A DNA stretch of 64,000 nt from Septoria linicola (taxonomy: Eukaryota; Ascomycota; Dothideomycetes; Mycosphaerellales; Mycosphaerellaceae). Under the pieces are notes generated by a model, which did not search any database, had not been told where the DNA came from, and saw only the letters and a list, made by a program, of their open reading frames with translations. The translations under genes were made by a program, and so were the position numbers. Where the stretch lies: contig CP099419.1 of the NCBI GenBank assembly GCA_024114885.1, positions 1,116,001-1,180,000 on the forward strand, in the 5' to 3' direction. Positions 20,787 through 33,575 of the stretch are shown in pieces; positions within the stretch are counted from its first letter, which is position 1, and each line of letters begins with the position of its first letter.

Positions 20787-21660
20787 TTCGTCTCACACCG
20801 ACACCACCGCGAGCATACTCGGCTGCCCTACTTCACAACCGCCAGCTCAGCTCAGCCCAGCGCATTCGACTCCCAAACTCAGAGCGACTGGGTTCCTTCC
20901 AAGAATGAGGAGCAGTTGAACGCCTTCGAGTAGCCGGTCACGAAGAACCTAGAGCATCTTCCGTGTCTTCTCTGCTGCTCCCGCCATCCCTCGCTCTCCT
21001 TTGCCAAAGCAGACAAGATCAGACTAAGATATTATCGCCATCGTTCCTACGCTCGCTTGCTTGCTTGTCCAGCGTGGTCGCGGAGGCGATCATGTGCTTT
21101 GTCTGTCCCCGACACTTCTTTTGCTTTCAGTTATGATGCTATGCTTCAAGAAAGGCTGACTTGAAGTCGAGTCACTTGGACTCATTTTTCTCTGAGCTTC
21201 TCATGATTTTGACCGGCAAGGAAACAGTGGATGTAACGTAGACCAAAGGCCAAGAGCGGAAATTGAACAGGAGTGTCTTCTGACTTCTTTCACGTTATCA
21301 TGATTGTTTTCTCTTTCTAGAAATCGACCCTCGTGCCTCCCTACTATCTCATCCTGTCAACAATGGTGGCTACGCAGAGCACCAAACAGAGAGGGCGAGT
21401 CCAGTGACCAGCGGCGGCTTGCTATCGATACTCCACAAACGATAGTCTCGTGGTGCGTGAGTGCAGGAAGTTGCAAATTGCATTGTGCTTTGGTCCATCG
21501 CTCATGTCCTGGAAAGAGCGCTTCTATCACCGGACTGGAGTTTGATTGAGCGGTGAACAAGAACAGCAGCTGTAAGATGCCATCCGGCTGCCATGATGGT
21601 CATTGGTACCTGTCGAGCGCAGACGCAATGTTTGTTCTTCCATTAAAGTTGTATTGCGGC
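20787..21660. other. intergenic, mostly 3' flanks
   Basis: It lies between the serine/proline-rich candidate and the 3' end of the TM9 gene. Apart from the fragment near 20862 mentioned with the previous gene, I see nothing coding. Confidence 0.45.
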
Positions 21661-23912
21661 TCAGTCGACCTTGATAGCGCTATATATCCTCCTCACAAAC
21701 GCATACGCCGTCAGAAATCCGATCGTGCCGGTAAGAAGACCATACACCACGCAGGCCAGAAAACTGTAGCTGAAGAAGAGCAAAGTGCTCACCAGACCGG
21801 TAATGTGGAGGTGGTTGAAAAAGTAATACACGCAGTAGAGGAAGATCCAGATCGATGAGGACCCGCCCACGAAGAAAGATTGCCACCACCAGTGGTAGTT
21901 CTATAGAAATGATTAGTGTGTCGGAAGTTGCGTTTAGAGATGGTTGGGCTCACCTCAGAGCACAGCTGCACGTATACAGCGATGATAGTGGTCTCCATGA
22001 CGGCAAGAATGAGGATCGATGAAACGACAGCCATGTAGCCGAAGACGTAGTAGTAGCCACTCTTGTCTTGCCAGAGACTGCGGAAAACGAACATGAGCTC
22101 GATGAAGTTGACAGCGAACGGGATCAGACCGGCGAGCAAGATTGTCTGGAGTTTGCGAGAGTACCAGGCTTGCTGCGGGATCTGGCGTGCGACTTTGGTT
22201 GGCCGTATCGGGTGTGCGTAAGCTCCGGCCTTTTCAAAACCGTAGTAGCTGCCAATGTAGACCAGTGGTAGCTGTACCAGTAGCCAGAGCGCCACTAATG
22301 CGAGAAGCGTACTAAATGGGATCGCTGTTGAAGATGCCTGAAGCCAGACAAAGAGATTGAGGATAAAGGTTGTCGCGAAGAGTAATCCAGGGAAGAGAAT
22401 TGCCGTGACGATGGCAATGTGCTTGAAGTTCGTGCCTCCGAAAGTCTTGTAGACGCGTGCTGAGAAGTAGCCAGAGAAGACACCCGCCACGATGAATAGG
22501 GCAAAGCCAACTGAGACGAAGCCACCGCGGAAGGAGGGATTGAGAATGCCGAAGCACGATAGCATGAGCAGACCAACGGACATGAACACCAGCTGCATGC
22601 CAGAGCCGATCAGCGGCGCAAGCAATTGACCATGAGCCGGCTGTCTGAAGACATCGCCGTGCACGAGCTTCCAGCCCGTGATGTCCTCGAGAATCTCATC
22701 GTCGTCCGAGTCTCCTTCATCTGCCTGCGCAATGCCATCGACCTTTTCCAGTAAACCGCCGTGGTCTGCTAATGACTTGCTTGGTTTGCTGCGCTTGCCC
22801 ATACGAAGCTTGCCCTCTTCCATGCCCACCTCTCTGTAGCCTGCAATGTCGCCTCGAAGTGTGCGTGTGATAATGTATGCGACCGCAATGGAAAGTCCGC
22901 CAAAAATGACCAACGAATTGATGATCGCCAGCCAATGAATGCCGTTGCTGTCCTCTTGGTTCACAAAGTACAAGTCCCATCTGTTTGCCCAGTCCGTCCG
23001 GTCTTCTTCTCGGAAGTACACCGAGTACGTATATGGGATTGTCACGTAAGCATCGTCTGGCATATCGTCTATCGTATCGTAGCCGTGGTAGGTATTCGGA
23101 TCGCTGAGTGCCGTTGCATTGATGGTCGAGTTGCCATACGCCAGCTCCATGCCAGCCTTGATATCGTGAAGGTCTGAAGGAAGTCCAGACGAGTCGCGAT
23201 TCTGCGCATCGATCGATTTGGCAAATACTTCAAAACCAACAATCACCTTCTTGCCCTGCTCACCATCTCGACCTGGAGCGCGATGCCATCGGATGACCAG
23301 CGTGACGTGGTTGTTCAGGAAGTATCGCGGCTGCCCTGTTGTGAGTGAGATCTCCTCATAGCCCATCTTGAAGCCCGATGCGTAGTACTTCCTGCTCTTG
23401 TCCACTGTGACGAAGCTCGTTGCGCCGGGCAAGTTGTCCACGATCCACTCCGCGACATAGCCTCTTTCCACCACTTCAATGGCTTTCTTCAGACCTGACT
23501 TGTCCACCTTTTGACTACAAAGATATCGAGCCTCCTCATCCTTGCCCATTTCCAGTTCGTAATCAGACACCATGATTCGATCGCCTCGCAACACTTCCCC
23601 CAGGTTCAATGCGACACTCGAGCCAGATATGAGACCTGTGCCTGGTCGTTGCCGTCCAGATGGCGCACAGACAAATGGTAATTCCGAGTAAGCATATTGG
23701 ATCTGCGTGTTATCGCTGTACACTTTGTTCACAAATAAGGGTATGGCCTCGCCGTCGGAGTATGATTTGATGGACCAGCCTTCCCAATGTCAGCAATGCT
23801 CTTCCGCTTATGATATGTCCACATTGATCTCACCAGGTATGTAGAAAGCATTTGCTAGCTGTAACCCGCACAGCAGCAGTGCTAGGAGGCGTATCCTGTA
23901 ATCGCAAGCCAT
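21661..23912 (-). CDS. transmembrane 9 superfamily protein (EMP70/nonaspanin)
   Basis: Three minus-strand exons, 23912-23834, 23779-21954 and 21900-21661, give 714 residues. The protein starts with a signal peptide (RLLALLLCGLQLANA) followed by the family's FYIPG motif, then a luminal domain of about 250 residues, a cytosolic loop with an acidic stretch, the conserved GWKLVHGDVFRQP, and nine membrane helices in total. It ends in AIKVD, which fits the K-x-D/E COPI-binding tail that keeps nonaspanins in the Golgi. TM9 proteins help sort glycine-rich transmembrane segments and act in adhesion and endosomal traffic. Both introns (54 and 53 bases) have GTGAG donors and keep phase. Yeast has three paralogues, and I cannot say which this equals. 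Confidence 0.93.
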
Positions 23913-25127
23913 AATGTGTGCTGCAAACTCCCAATTGCTCTACTGCCAGAACACTGCTGAGAAGCACCGCTCTTTTTCGCAGTGCTCGTCTCAGCACTAT
24001 CGCACGCGTTACACAAGCTTCGGAATTGTTGCTGCAGTCCGATCGGTTGAGTACGACGCAGCTGCAGAGCTCCGTATCTCGTGTCTCACTTACACCACCC
24101 TCGAAGCGAGTGGAAGCGGTCCAGAGGACCAACGGCGCATGGAAAATATCGAGTCTCATTCAGCGATACCACCGTGTCCTCTTCTCCTTGCTGACAAAAT
24201 CCAGAAACATCCACAGAAGGCTGAAGAAGAAGAGGGAGATGCGTGGAGAGAGATGAGCCGCTCGAACACACGTTCACACGTTGGTGGAGCCACTGGCTCA
24301 GGTCCCTGCAGCACTTGTCAGAAGAAGGAAAGCGCAAGACGCGGCGAGGCTTGGCTTTCAAAGCTTGGGTCGAGATTCGGTGCTTTGGCGATTCGTGTCC
24401 TGGATATGTCATGACTGATGGCAAGACTTCGACAGATGTAGAGGCGATCAAAGCGGTTGTGACATGTCAGCAAAGATATTCGTCCTGAGCGCTTTCGCTA
24501 CCGCGACAGAGGTTCCAAAAATGTCCGTTACACGAATATATTGCTTTATATATTTTCGGATGACCCTGGTCCTAGGAGCAAGTGGTCGAGACCGCGAGCA
24601 CCCCGGCAGATCACGCGAATGACATGTGGATATGAGTGAATCAAGAAGCACTGATCATGGTACAAATACGACGTGTTCATGACAGGTCCGTCACCTTTCT
24701 TTGGCTATCTATGCTTGCGCGTGGCATCGTCGAGTACAGCTTTCGGAAGTTGCTCGAGATGAGCAGGCTCGATTTCCCGAGCATCGACAGACACTTCTGC
24801 GCCGTTTGGGATAGCCTTCATATGACATATCTTTCGTTGAAGGTCACTAGCATCTGCATTCGATGCCGCAGGTGCTTCGAGGCAAGGCGGTCCGCAGTAC
24901 TCTTTAGCTGAATTCATCGAAGCTTGTCCGATGCGGCAGAACCATCGCTTCACAGCATCAGTCAGACACGGTCAATATCGAGCTGGCCATTGTCATGCCT
25001 CCTCCACCACAGCAGCAGGAGCCTCGCCTTTCGGATGGAAGCCGTGTGTGGCTGGCCATACTTGGTATGCTTAGGCGGCTTTGGCTTCGGTATTCCTACT
25101 CAGTATGTCGTCCGCAATGGCTTGCGC
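23913..25127. other. intergenic, no confident gene
   Basis: Contains the TM9 promoter on the left. A 166-codon plus-strand frame at 23914-24414 overlaps that promoter and has no protein signature. Nothing else stands out. Confidence 0.5.
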
Positions 25128-26366
25128 TTATCGAGGAAGTTCGCCGAGCAGCAGTGAGCGGTCTGTGCTAGCTGTGAGCACTATTTCGAAATTGGTCAGC
25201 ACGAGTTCCGACAAGCATCTGAGATTGACTTACCCATAGATCCATCACGCGAGATTCGCACGTCGTTGACCGTACCTTTGTGACCAGGTAGCTTGTGCAT
25301 CAGCTTTCCATCTTTGCTGTTCCAGATCGTGACAGTGCCATCTCCGCCACCAGCAGCAACCCTTCTGCCTTCGCCATCCCAGCAAGCACGAATGAGGTTC
25401 TTCTCCAGCCCAGCCTGCGCTCCATCAAAAGTTTTGATCGCTCTGTCCGCAGGCGCGAAAGGCCTAATGTCCCAGGTTCTCACTGCCGAGTCATGCGCGT
25501 ACGAGAGTAAGCTCTGCTGATCTGGTGATATCGCCAAACTCGTGATTGTGTCTGTGTGCCCTTTCAGATCGTATGTCACCTTCTTCATTCGCAAATCCCA
25601 GACTTTGATTTCGTTGTCGATGCCACCACTGAACAGCTCGTTTCCTGCTTCTGCTAGACAGACTGCCGTAACCGGGAAGTCGGTCTCGATATAGTCTAGA
25701 GCTGCCTTTTGCCGAGGATCCCATATTGATATCGATCCGTCATCGCTTCCACTGACCAGGAATTCCTCTCCTCTTTTGCTCACATCTAAGCAGTTGATCA
25801 CTTCCTCATGTCCCACATGCCTCCGTATCCTTTCACCAGTCTCGACGTTGAAGCTTGCAACGTGCTTGTCTGCGCTCGCGGAGTACACGACTTGGCTGTC
25901 GCGCGACCAGTGCAAGTCAAGAATAGCAGACTTGTGCCCGGTCAAGATCCCGTAGTTTGCACATTCGCCAGACGTATCCCACAGTAGGATATTTCGGTCC
26001 ATAGATCCAGATGCGATGTGTGCGCCAGAGGGATCGAAGCGCGCTGTGAAGACTTCACCAGAGTGACCTGCTGATACTCAGTACTTCCACACTGTGGCCA
26101 TTCTTTATTCCACTCTCTTACCACTCAGTTCCATGACCGAAGACTGCAGGCCTTGTGCGCCAGATCCCTACTCGTCCATACTGATCAGCCACTGCTCTAC
26201 TTGGTAAGGCGCTTTAGTATTGCTGAAGCGTCGTCATTCTCAGAGCAGTACTCACCACGCCATTACTTTGTATCAGAGCTCCATTCATATCGCCATTGGA
26301 TCTCTGTCTCTTGACCAGTTGCGAACTGCCAAAAGACTGGTCCGCTGCTCTTTTTTCGCCCGACAT
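25128..26366 (-). CDS. SNRNP40: U5 snRNP 40 kDa WD40 protein (Prp8-binding)
   Basis: Four minus-strand exons, 26366-26256, 26167-26122, 26067-25234 and 25180-25128, give 347 residues, very close to human SNRNP40. After a short basic tail (SGEKRAADQSFG, LVKRQRSN) the protein shows the family start VMELSGHSGEVFTARFDPSG, then successive WD40 repeats ending in IASGSMDRNILLWD, LVSGSDDGSISIWDPR, FSGGIDNEIKVWDLR, RTWDIRPFAP and VTIWNSKDGKLMHKLPGHKG, and closes with LTASTDRSLLLGELPR. It is a propeller subunit of the U5 snRNP and of the active spliceosome. All three introns keep phase and have GTAAG or GTGAGT donors. It is divergent from BET3 with about 316 bases between the start codons. Confidence 0.93.
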
Positions 26367-26682
26367 CCTGCACAGTGCTGTTCTGCTCCACCGTTATACC
26401 AGCAATTGTCCTGTAAGCTGAACGCACAAAGGTTGGATGTGGTGTGTTAAATGTGTAACTTTGCAGCTGCAGCCAAAAAAGACTGCGCTTGAGAAAGATC
26501 TCCGTCCCGCAATCAACCCTGGCACGCTGGATCCACGCTCTAAGTCCTCCACACTCCAACAGACTTCACTTGATTAGCTGAATTTCAGGCGTCTAGTCAA
26601 TACTCGACACGATCTGTACAAGGTCAGAGATGAGGTGAACCTGAACCTCTGCGTGTGCCATATTGGACGCGCCTAAACCGTC
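26367..26682. promoter_or_regulatory. shared promoter region of SNRNP40 and BET3
   Basis: A 316-base gap between two divergent housekeeping start codons must contain both promoters. No TATA box or repeated element is obvious. Confidence 0.5.
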
Positions 26683-27374
26683 ATGACCTCGAAGGCAGCC
26701 CGCTTGGGCGAAGAGTAGGTATTAACTCCCAATGCGACTCACCACCAGCTAACCTGGCGCAGAGTCTGGAAATCTCGTGTCGAGAAGATCAATGCCGAAG
26801 TCGTCACTCTTACCTACGGCACAATAGTCGCTCAGCTTTGCCGTGATCTGCTTCAGCCCAACACTTCCGCCCGGACAGACTATGCGGCAGTCAACGCGGA
26901 GTTGGATCGCATGGGATACAACATGGGTCAGAGACTGATCGAGGATTTCCTGGCCAAGAGCAATACTGGGACTTGCAACAGTTTCAAGGAGACGGCAGAG
27001 ATCATCAGCAAAGTAGGATTCAAGATCTTCATGAACATTACTCCAACTGTTACAGGTTGGACGGCAGATGGCAAGGGGTTTGGCCTGGTGTTCGAAGAGA
27101 ATCCATTGGCAGATTTTGTGGAACTGCCCGACGACGGAAGAGCACAGGACGAACTGTGGTATAGCAACATCCTCTGCGGTGTGATACGTGGAGCGTTGGA
27201 GATGGTATGCGCAGAGTCCGTATCCCGTGCTAAACCCAGACTAACAATGTACAGGTTCAAATGCAAGTCGAAGCGCACTTCGTCGGCGATATTCTACGAG
27301 GAAACGACACAACCGAGATGCGGGTTACGCTGATACGGTATATTGAGGACGAACTACCACCAGAAGATGAATGA
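26683..27374 (+). CDS. BET3: TRAPP complex subunit Bet3 (TRAPPC3)
   Basis: Three exons, 26683-26714, 26763-27204 and 27255-27374, give 197 residues, matching yeast Bet3 (193). The sequence follows the family throughout: INAEVVTLTYGTIVAQLCRD, MGYNMGQRLIEDFLAKSN, the acylated cysteine at about residue 82 (TGTCNSFKETAEII), FKIFMNITPTVTGW, ENPLADFVELP, YSNILCGVIRGALEMVQMQVE and IEDELPPE. Bet3 is a core subunit of the TRAPP tethering complexes that activate Ypt1/Rab1 in ER-to-Golgi traffic. The introns (48 and 50 bases) start GTAGGT and GTATGC. The very short first exon of 32 bases was chosen because it supplies the ATG and keeps phase. Confidence 0.95.
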
Positions 27375-28889
27375 TGAATTCCATACGTCGCTACGATACG
27401 TAATTGATCCAAGCAGACTTACTGTGGCGATCTGAAGTCTCGCTGGACGACCGGTCTAAGTATTTCAAGCTTAAGCCAGACTAATGTCCATATGTGCTCA
27501 GTCTGTGTATCGGCGTCATGTAGAGGACTACGCCTGTGCGCTACAGACAAGCTTGATGCTATAAGGCCGGTAGTGCGATTTGCGGAAGTTATGGTTTCGT
27601 CGCCACAAGCGAGACACGACGATGCTGCAATGATGTCCGACCTTACAGGTGATCATTCATGGTTGGAGATAGCTGTAGTCGCGACAATGGGAACGACAGG
27701 ATCACCGTGCTGTCGATGTTCACCGCCTTCCAGGTCATTGGGACAACCCACGTGCTGATCTTCCTACTGTCAGGAGTTCGGCAGATGCAAATTATACTTC
27801 ATCTCCTGACCTTCGAGTATGCTTAACACACAGCGGTCATTACGACCTTGTGCACAGTTATAGAGAGGTTTGAAAGAATGAAGTCAAGGGTAGTGAAGCA
27901 GTTGCTCGCACACTGTCGATGCGCTGCAGTTCGAAGATGAGCAACCCTGTCTCTCGGCCTTGGCTTAGCCTATCAGACCAGAGTTCGTCGAGGTTCATGT
28001 GTTCGGTGAGAAGGACGAACTCAACGCCAGCGTCTGACAGACAACTCATCGACAGGCAGCAATGAGCATAGCGTATTTCTGACTGATGGAGACGTATGTT
28101 GGGCAGTATCAGCAAGTAGATAATGATAAGGTGCGGAAAACTGTCGGAAGATCAGGTGCCATAAGGTGGACGGATAGGGGTCTTTCTGATTTCGCGAGAG
28201 CTCTGAACGAGTTCTCAAGCATCTCTCCGTTTCTGCTCTCGCTGCGAGGTAGCGGTGCCAGCTCACTCCCAGTATCGCCTCGTTGGCTTTTCTTGCATTT
28301 CCGTCGACTGGATCACAGACGACGCGAACTATTCGGAATCCCAAACCTTCTGTTTGGACGTGCTGGGCTATTGTTTGACGCTCGCCTTGTGGATCACCAA
28401 GGCGCGGATACGGCGATCTTCTTTCGCTCGACTACACACCTCAAGTCCCGAGGCCTACAGCTGCAGCAACACGACCTCCAAACATTACAAGGAAGACACA
28501 GAGCGCGCGCATCCACATCATCGACCGGTCTGGACAGTGTGCGGTACCTTGTGGGAGGAAACGGCTGAAGAAAATCAGATTCAGCGGTTGGTCGGCCGGT
28601 CGCGACTTCCTCAACCTCGCCGCTACGGACAACACCTCACCTCACCGCGCGCGTTGAACCTCCGTCAGCGTGCTCGAGTCCGCTCACATACACAATTCCC
28701 GGCTGCAGTCGCGCGACAATACAGCTGCAGCGCGACACATTGACCGCTGTCTGTGCTGCGACAGCCTCGCTGGAGACTCTCCAACCACCCCCGCGCCTCT
28801 CCCACCCCGACGGACCAAACCACGCGACTGCGACCTCCAAACACACCACGCTCTTTATCTAACGATCGCGTCGTCGACGCAGCTGCAGC
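27375..28889. other. intergenic and probable long leader of somA
   Basis: Several overlapping plus-strand frames (28086-28743) are not protein-like. The last few hundred bases, rich in pyrimidines and CAC/CCA, are probably the promoter and 5' untranslated region of the regulator starting at 28890; long leaders are common for such developmental genes. Confidence 0.45.
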
Positions 28890-31383
28890 ATGAGCCAGCA
28901 GCACCAGATGCAGATGAGCGGCATAGGCGGTCCTGTAGGCGGCCCCGTGGGTCAGCCAGCTAATGCTGGAACCCCAACCGCGAGCTACACGCCCGATGCC
29001 ATCATTAAAAAGCTGAACACCGCCATATACGACTACCTACTATGCCAGCAACAATACGATGTCGCGCGCGTCTTTTCGCAGAAGATGGACATCGAGACGT
29101 CGGACGTGAAACAATCACCAAACCAGCGACAGAACCAAGCGAACGGCATTGACAGCAGCATGGACCTTGACAGCAAGGAGCATGTCGGCATCCAGAAGCG
29201 TCCAGGTGATCTACCTGCGCCCCTCGCCTTGTCCAGCGAAGACAGCCCATTCCTGCAGGACTGGTGGTGTCAATTCTGGGAGCTCTACCAAGGAAATCGC
29301 TCGCGAGGCAAGCCCACAACGCTCAATTACGTGGGCCAACAGCGCACTCAGATGAAAGGACGCGTGAATGCAGTCAATGGCATGGATCCCAACGGCATGC
29401 GACAGCAGCAGTACACCGCGATGCAGAACGGCATGGCGAACAATGATCTGCGGAAAGCAGCTATGGGTAACAACGTGAATGGAATGTGAGTGGGAAAGCG
29501 CGAGATGCTCCAGTGAACAGTAGCGAGCAGTACTGATGAATTTGTAGGACTCCGCAACAGATGCAAGCTATGCAGAAGCAACGGCAAATGCAGCAAGGAA
29601 ATGCGCAGATGCCGCAGGGTGGCAACCAGATGGAAAGACAAGGGTCGCAGATGAATATGAGTGATCCTCGGTCCGGCTCACCCAATACTGGCGGCGGCGA
29701 AGCGCCCTCCCCCAAGCGGCAGCGTCTTGAAGGCAATATGCAGCAGCAACAGCAGCAGCAACAGGCGATGAATCAGGCTCGTGCTGCACAGCAGGGTCAG
29801 ATGCAAAACGCAAATCAGGTCGGTCCTCCTTTCAACCCTGCACCCCAATCGACGCCCCTTGTCTCCGAAGCTCAAGAGATCATTGCTCGGGACAATCTCG
29901 ATCCCAACCAAATGTCACAACAACAACTGCAGAGGGTGTCCATGCAACCTACTAACGTACAAACAAAGTCTGTTGAAGCGTACTCGGCTGCTATGCAGGC
30001 GCAAATGCAGACTGCGATACAAAGATCAAGTTCTAACGGCAACAAGGGCATGCCTCAAAATCCCGCTATGGGACCCGGCGGAGCACAGTCGAGCCCAATG
30101 GCCCAGCAAGGCATTGAAGCCAACGCTGGCGGCGAATTTCAATACAATCCGCGCATGGGCATGCCTCCACAGAATGCGGGCGCTCCTGCCGCTGGCCAGC
30201 AAGGCCAAGCGAGTAACGGCAACCATGCCTTACAAGACTATCAGATGCAATTGATGCTCTTGGAGCAACAGAACAAGAAACGGCTACTCATGGCGCGCCA
30301 AGAGCAAGATAGTATGGCGCATCCGACGGGTGTGCCAGGTCCGAATGGAGGTCAGTCTATGCCAGAAATGTCCCACCAGGCGAGAACGGACCACCCGTTC
30401 ATCGACCCTGGCGGGATGGAATGCGGCACACTAGCTTGTACCCCGACAAGCGTATGTACTAACTCCATCGCAGGACGCGGCTCGCCACAGCCTGGCATGA
30501 TGGATCCCAACAACCCGCAAATGCGAGGACAAATGGTCATGGGCGCTGATGGCCGTCCCGTGATGCGAGCTCCGTCGTCTCATCCGATGACCGGACAACC
30601 CATGACTCAACAGCAGCAAATGGAACTACTCAGGCAGCAGCAGCAGGCACAACAAGGCATGATGCAGAACGGGCAGATGTACCAACATGGTCCGCAAGGA
30701 CAGCCAGGCCAAATGATGCCTGGACAGCAACCTGGACAAGCTGGACCGCCTGGACAACCCCCGAATATGACACCTCGACCGAACAACATGCCGCCTCCAC
30801 CAGCACCCACGAATTCTGGCCAAGCTGGAACACAGCCTAGCAGTCCTGCACAGGCACCGGCACCACCCACGCCGAACCAAGCGAATAAGCCAAAGCCTGG
30901 TGCAAAGAAAGCCGCCAACGACAAGAAGGTAAGTTCTGAGTTCAGCAGTGCTAGCTTGCACACCCGCTCACACATATCTAGGGCCCTGCCGCAAAGAAGG
31001 GCGGTGCAGATCAAAGTGAAAATGCGCCTCCAACGCCTACTCCCCCACCGCCGGTCACGCCAAGCAACGCTCAAGCATTCGGCAATAACAACAAGCTGCC
31101 GATGCAGAATGGAGCGCCCGGTCAAGGCCCGCCTCCAAATAATGGTCAGCAGCAACAGAACGGTGGACAAGCTCAGCTACCCGACATGAACAGTGCTCCA
31201 TTTGGAGCCCTCGATGGCGCCGACCAATTCCCCATGGATTTCGCCAATATCGATTCAGGAGATGTCCTCGATAACTTCGACTTCGACAGCTTCCTCAACA
31301 ATAACGGCGATGACAACGGCCTAGGCTTCGATGCCAACTTCGCCTTCGGAGACGGTCGCATTGAGGCAGATGGGCTCAACTAA
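28890..31383 (+). CDS. somA: LisH-domain transcriptional regulator, SomA/Flo8 family
   Basis: Exons 28890-29485, 29548-30350, 30474-30928 and 30982-31383 give 751 residues; if the second intron is retained the product has 792. A LisH dimerisation motif lies near residues 36-65 (IIKKLNTAIYDYLLCQQQYDVARVF), followed by FLQDWWCQFWELYQGNRSRG. The middle is a long glutamine, methionine, proline and glycine-rich stretch, and the acidic C-terminus (GADQFPMDFANIDSGDVLDNFDFDSFL) is the conserved Flo8/SomA end. In Aspergillus and yeast these proteins act with Ptb/Mss11-type partners downstream of cAMP/PKA to control adhesion, filamentation and development. The 5' and 3' introns (62 and 53 bases) are clear. 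The middle intron is uncertain: see the separate note on 30351-30473. Confidence 0.9.
30351..30473 (+). other. uncertain 123-base intron in somA
   Basis: The segment has a GTCAGT donor, a perfect TACTAAC branch sequence (30457-30463) and a CAG acceptor, is a multiple of three and has no stop. Its translation contains three cysteines, unlike the rest of the protein. Inside it, 30452-30473 looks like a complete 22-base intron (GTATGT, TACTAAC, CAG). Confidence 0.5.
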
Positions 31384-32658
31384 AGTGGTATTTGCCGGGC
31401 TAGTACAAGCCCAAGCCTACCATCTGTGAGCAGTGCGACCGGGATCGTGGCTCTGTAAACACGAGCGTACGGGATCGCACGGCCTGCGCCGTGAAATAGC
31501 AGCGTTCCAAACTGGGCGGAAAGACGCCACATTATGAAGTCTGCAGTACCTCATACCTTCCGCAAGTGGAACGCTTGTAACAGGCCACCGATCCACGTAC
31601 GCTATCTCCACCGCATGGGCACTGCGACTTGAGCCTATGGGTCTCCCTGGCGCTTCAATAGCCTATGCGGTCTCCACGCGACACGGTTCGAGCAATCCCA
31701 CTGGTCTGAGCTCAATTCATCCTACCAATCATCACCCACGACTTCCTTATACTCGATATCGATACCCACAAAGCAGCACTCGTCATCGTTGCAAGAAAGC
31801 TATTCTTCATCGCTATTGCTATCACCACGGCCCGACTAACTTGTGCAGCTAGTGGTTCCTCACGACTTGAACCTCATATATACCCTTGTGTGTGTCAATA
31901 ATTTCCCGCAAGCAGGCGGATGAAGCAGCGGCGCCTGGGCGGGGACAGCTTGTTTAGAAATACATCACTCGCTAATGGACGGCAAAGCTACATGAATGCG
32001 GAGTTCGTTACCAGGAGTTCAATGACGATTGGCAGCTTTGTATTGCCATTTTGCTGCATTTTTGTTGGACCTGTTTGGGGTAGCTTGTTGGCTGCTACAA
32101 TCTTGCTGTTGATGTGTTTCTCTGAAAATGCCCCATCGGCCAGAGAATTGCCGGGCGGGCGGACTATGTACTTTTTTGATAGGGACGAAAGATGAGACCT
32201 GACACACCTTGACCTCAGACTCTCCAATCGAGGCGTGACTTCTATCGATCGTCGGTGTACTGGTCACGTACGCGGGTGAAAGCAAAAAATGGTGTGCGCA
32301 ACGTAGCTTTGCAATGACTACTGGGATTACAGAATTCTACGCCCACACAAGCTGAGCCTTGTGGCAATCGCATCAAAATGAGTTTGCCGGCACTCGCAGA
32401 TTGACTGACCACTGGGCTTCCAAGGCCTTAACTAGACCGAGCTGCGTCAATCAGTCAATCAGAAGGAGGAGGATAACAAAGTGAAGTTGGAAGGACGATG
32501 GATGCCGAAGCACAATCGAAGATGGTCTGGCATACTTATCAAGTCACATTCTCGCCTCGAACTTCCTGCACTCCATGCCTTTGCTGCGACATGATGGAGC
32601 CGCAGGCCTCTTGCGGCCCGCGCGCTCCGAATCAAGTCCAACAGAAGAGACTCACAGG
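31384..32658. other. intergenic, no gene seen
   Basis: 3' flank of somA on the left and 3' flank of the minus-strand zinc protein on the right. No protein-like frame. Confidence 0.5.
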
Positions 32659-33575
32659 TCACAGATCCAATCTTTGCCTCTTGTTGGGAGAAGAGCTCCC
32701 TGATGGGCTTGGTTCTGCGTCCCCAATAATGGTTTCCACCACTTCCCACTGCACACTCGAAGAACCGTCACAGGAAGCATGTCCGCCGATCTGCCTCCTT
32801 ATGCGACCGAGCCGACTGTGTTCGATCATTTCTTCGAAGTACGGCACTCCTCGGTCGCTCATCCTGTGAAGCCCGCTCGAGCTTTCTGCTGCCCGGACGG
32901 GGACACCGAAGTGCTGCGAACCGTCTGGTGCTACATGTTGACGAGTAGCGATACGTGCGTCAGGGACTTGTGGAGCAATGGTCTGAGGAGACTGTGGCGA
33001 TTCTTCTTCTGTGTCACTGTCCGGCATGATTTTGAGCGCCTCCAGCTTGTCCAAGCTCTCGTTAAGTAGCGAGCCAAGTGTGACGTCCAAAAGATCTGAG
33101 GTGTTGCTGCCGTAGCCTCCTGCATGTAGAGCTTCGTTCCATGCCGTCAAAGTCGTGCCACAGTAGCCACAGAACTGCCGTCTGGTTGGTGGGATGCTCG
33201 CTCGCGATGACGGCGTGTTGTATGTCTTCTTGATCGAACTGTGTGATTCGTTGTCGAATTGTGCGTAAGTCGCACTTTGGTACCAGTCTGGGTTGAGCAA
33301 TCTGCTTTAGTAGTTGTTCTCAGCATGAGTGAGCTGTGGACCTGGATCTTTACATACCTAGAGGCACTCTCAACCAAGCAGTAATTGGCGTTGCTTGAGC
33401 TCTTCCTGCGCGATCTGCATCAGCGAATGTATTGATCTAACTTGACTGCGTACCTACTACTAGTGGCACTATTATCGAAGAAAACTTGTGCTTGAGCGCT
33501 TGACGATGGTGGAATCGCAATCACATATTGGTTGCGCTCGCAGCTACATCCGCCGAATAAGTGGTAAGCCGCCAT
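32659..33575 (-). CDS. GFA/CENP-V-type zinc-binding protein
   Basis: Three minus-strand exons, 33575-33458, 33414-33358 and 33287-32659, give 267 residues. The Mss4-like fold of glutathione-dependent formaldehyde-activating-type proteins is clear: GGCSCERNQY with the first zinc cysteines, VFFDNS, the PITAWLRVPLDWYQSATY core spanning both introns, and RRQFCGYCGTTLTAWNE with the second cysteine pair, then a TLGSLL motif. The last 110 residues are polar and end in a basic KRQRLDL, which could be a nuclear signal. These proteins bind zinc and are annotated as S-hydroxymethylglutathione synthase-like, but most fungal members have no proven reaction. The 43-base and 70-base introns were placed by phase and by the conserved core; the first is short for a fungus. 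Confidence 0.85.

Noticed and set aside
23914..24414. Plus-strand 166-codon frame
   Set aside because: Lies over the TM9 promoter and has no recognisable feature.
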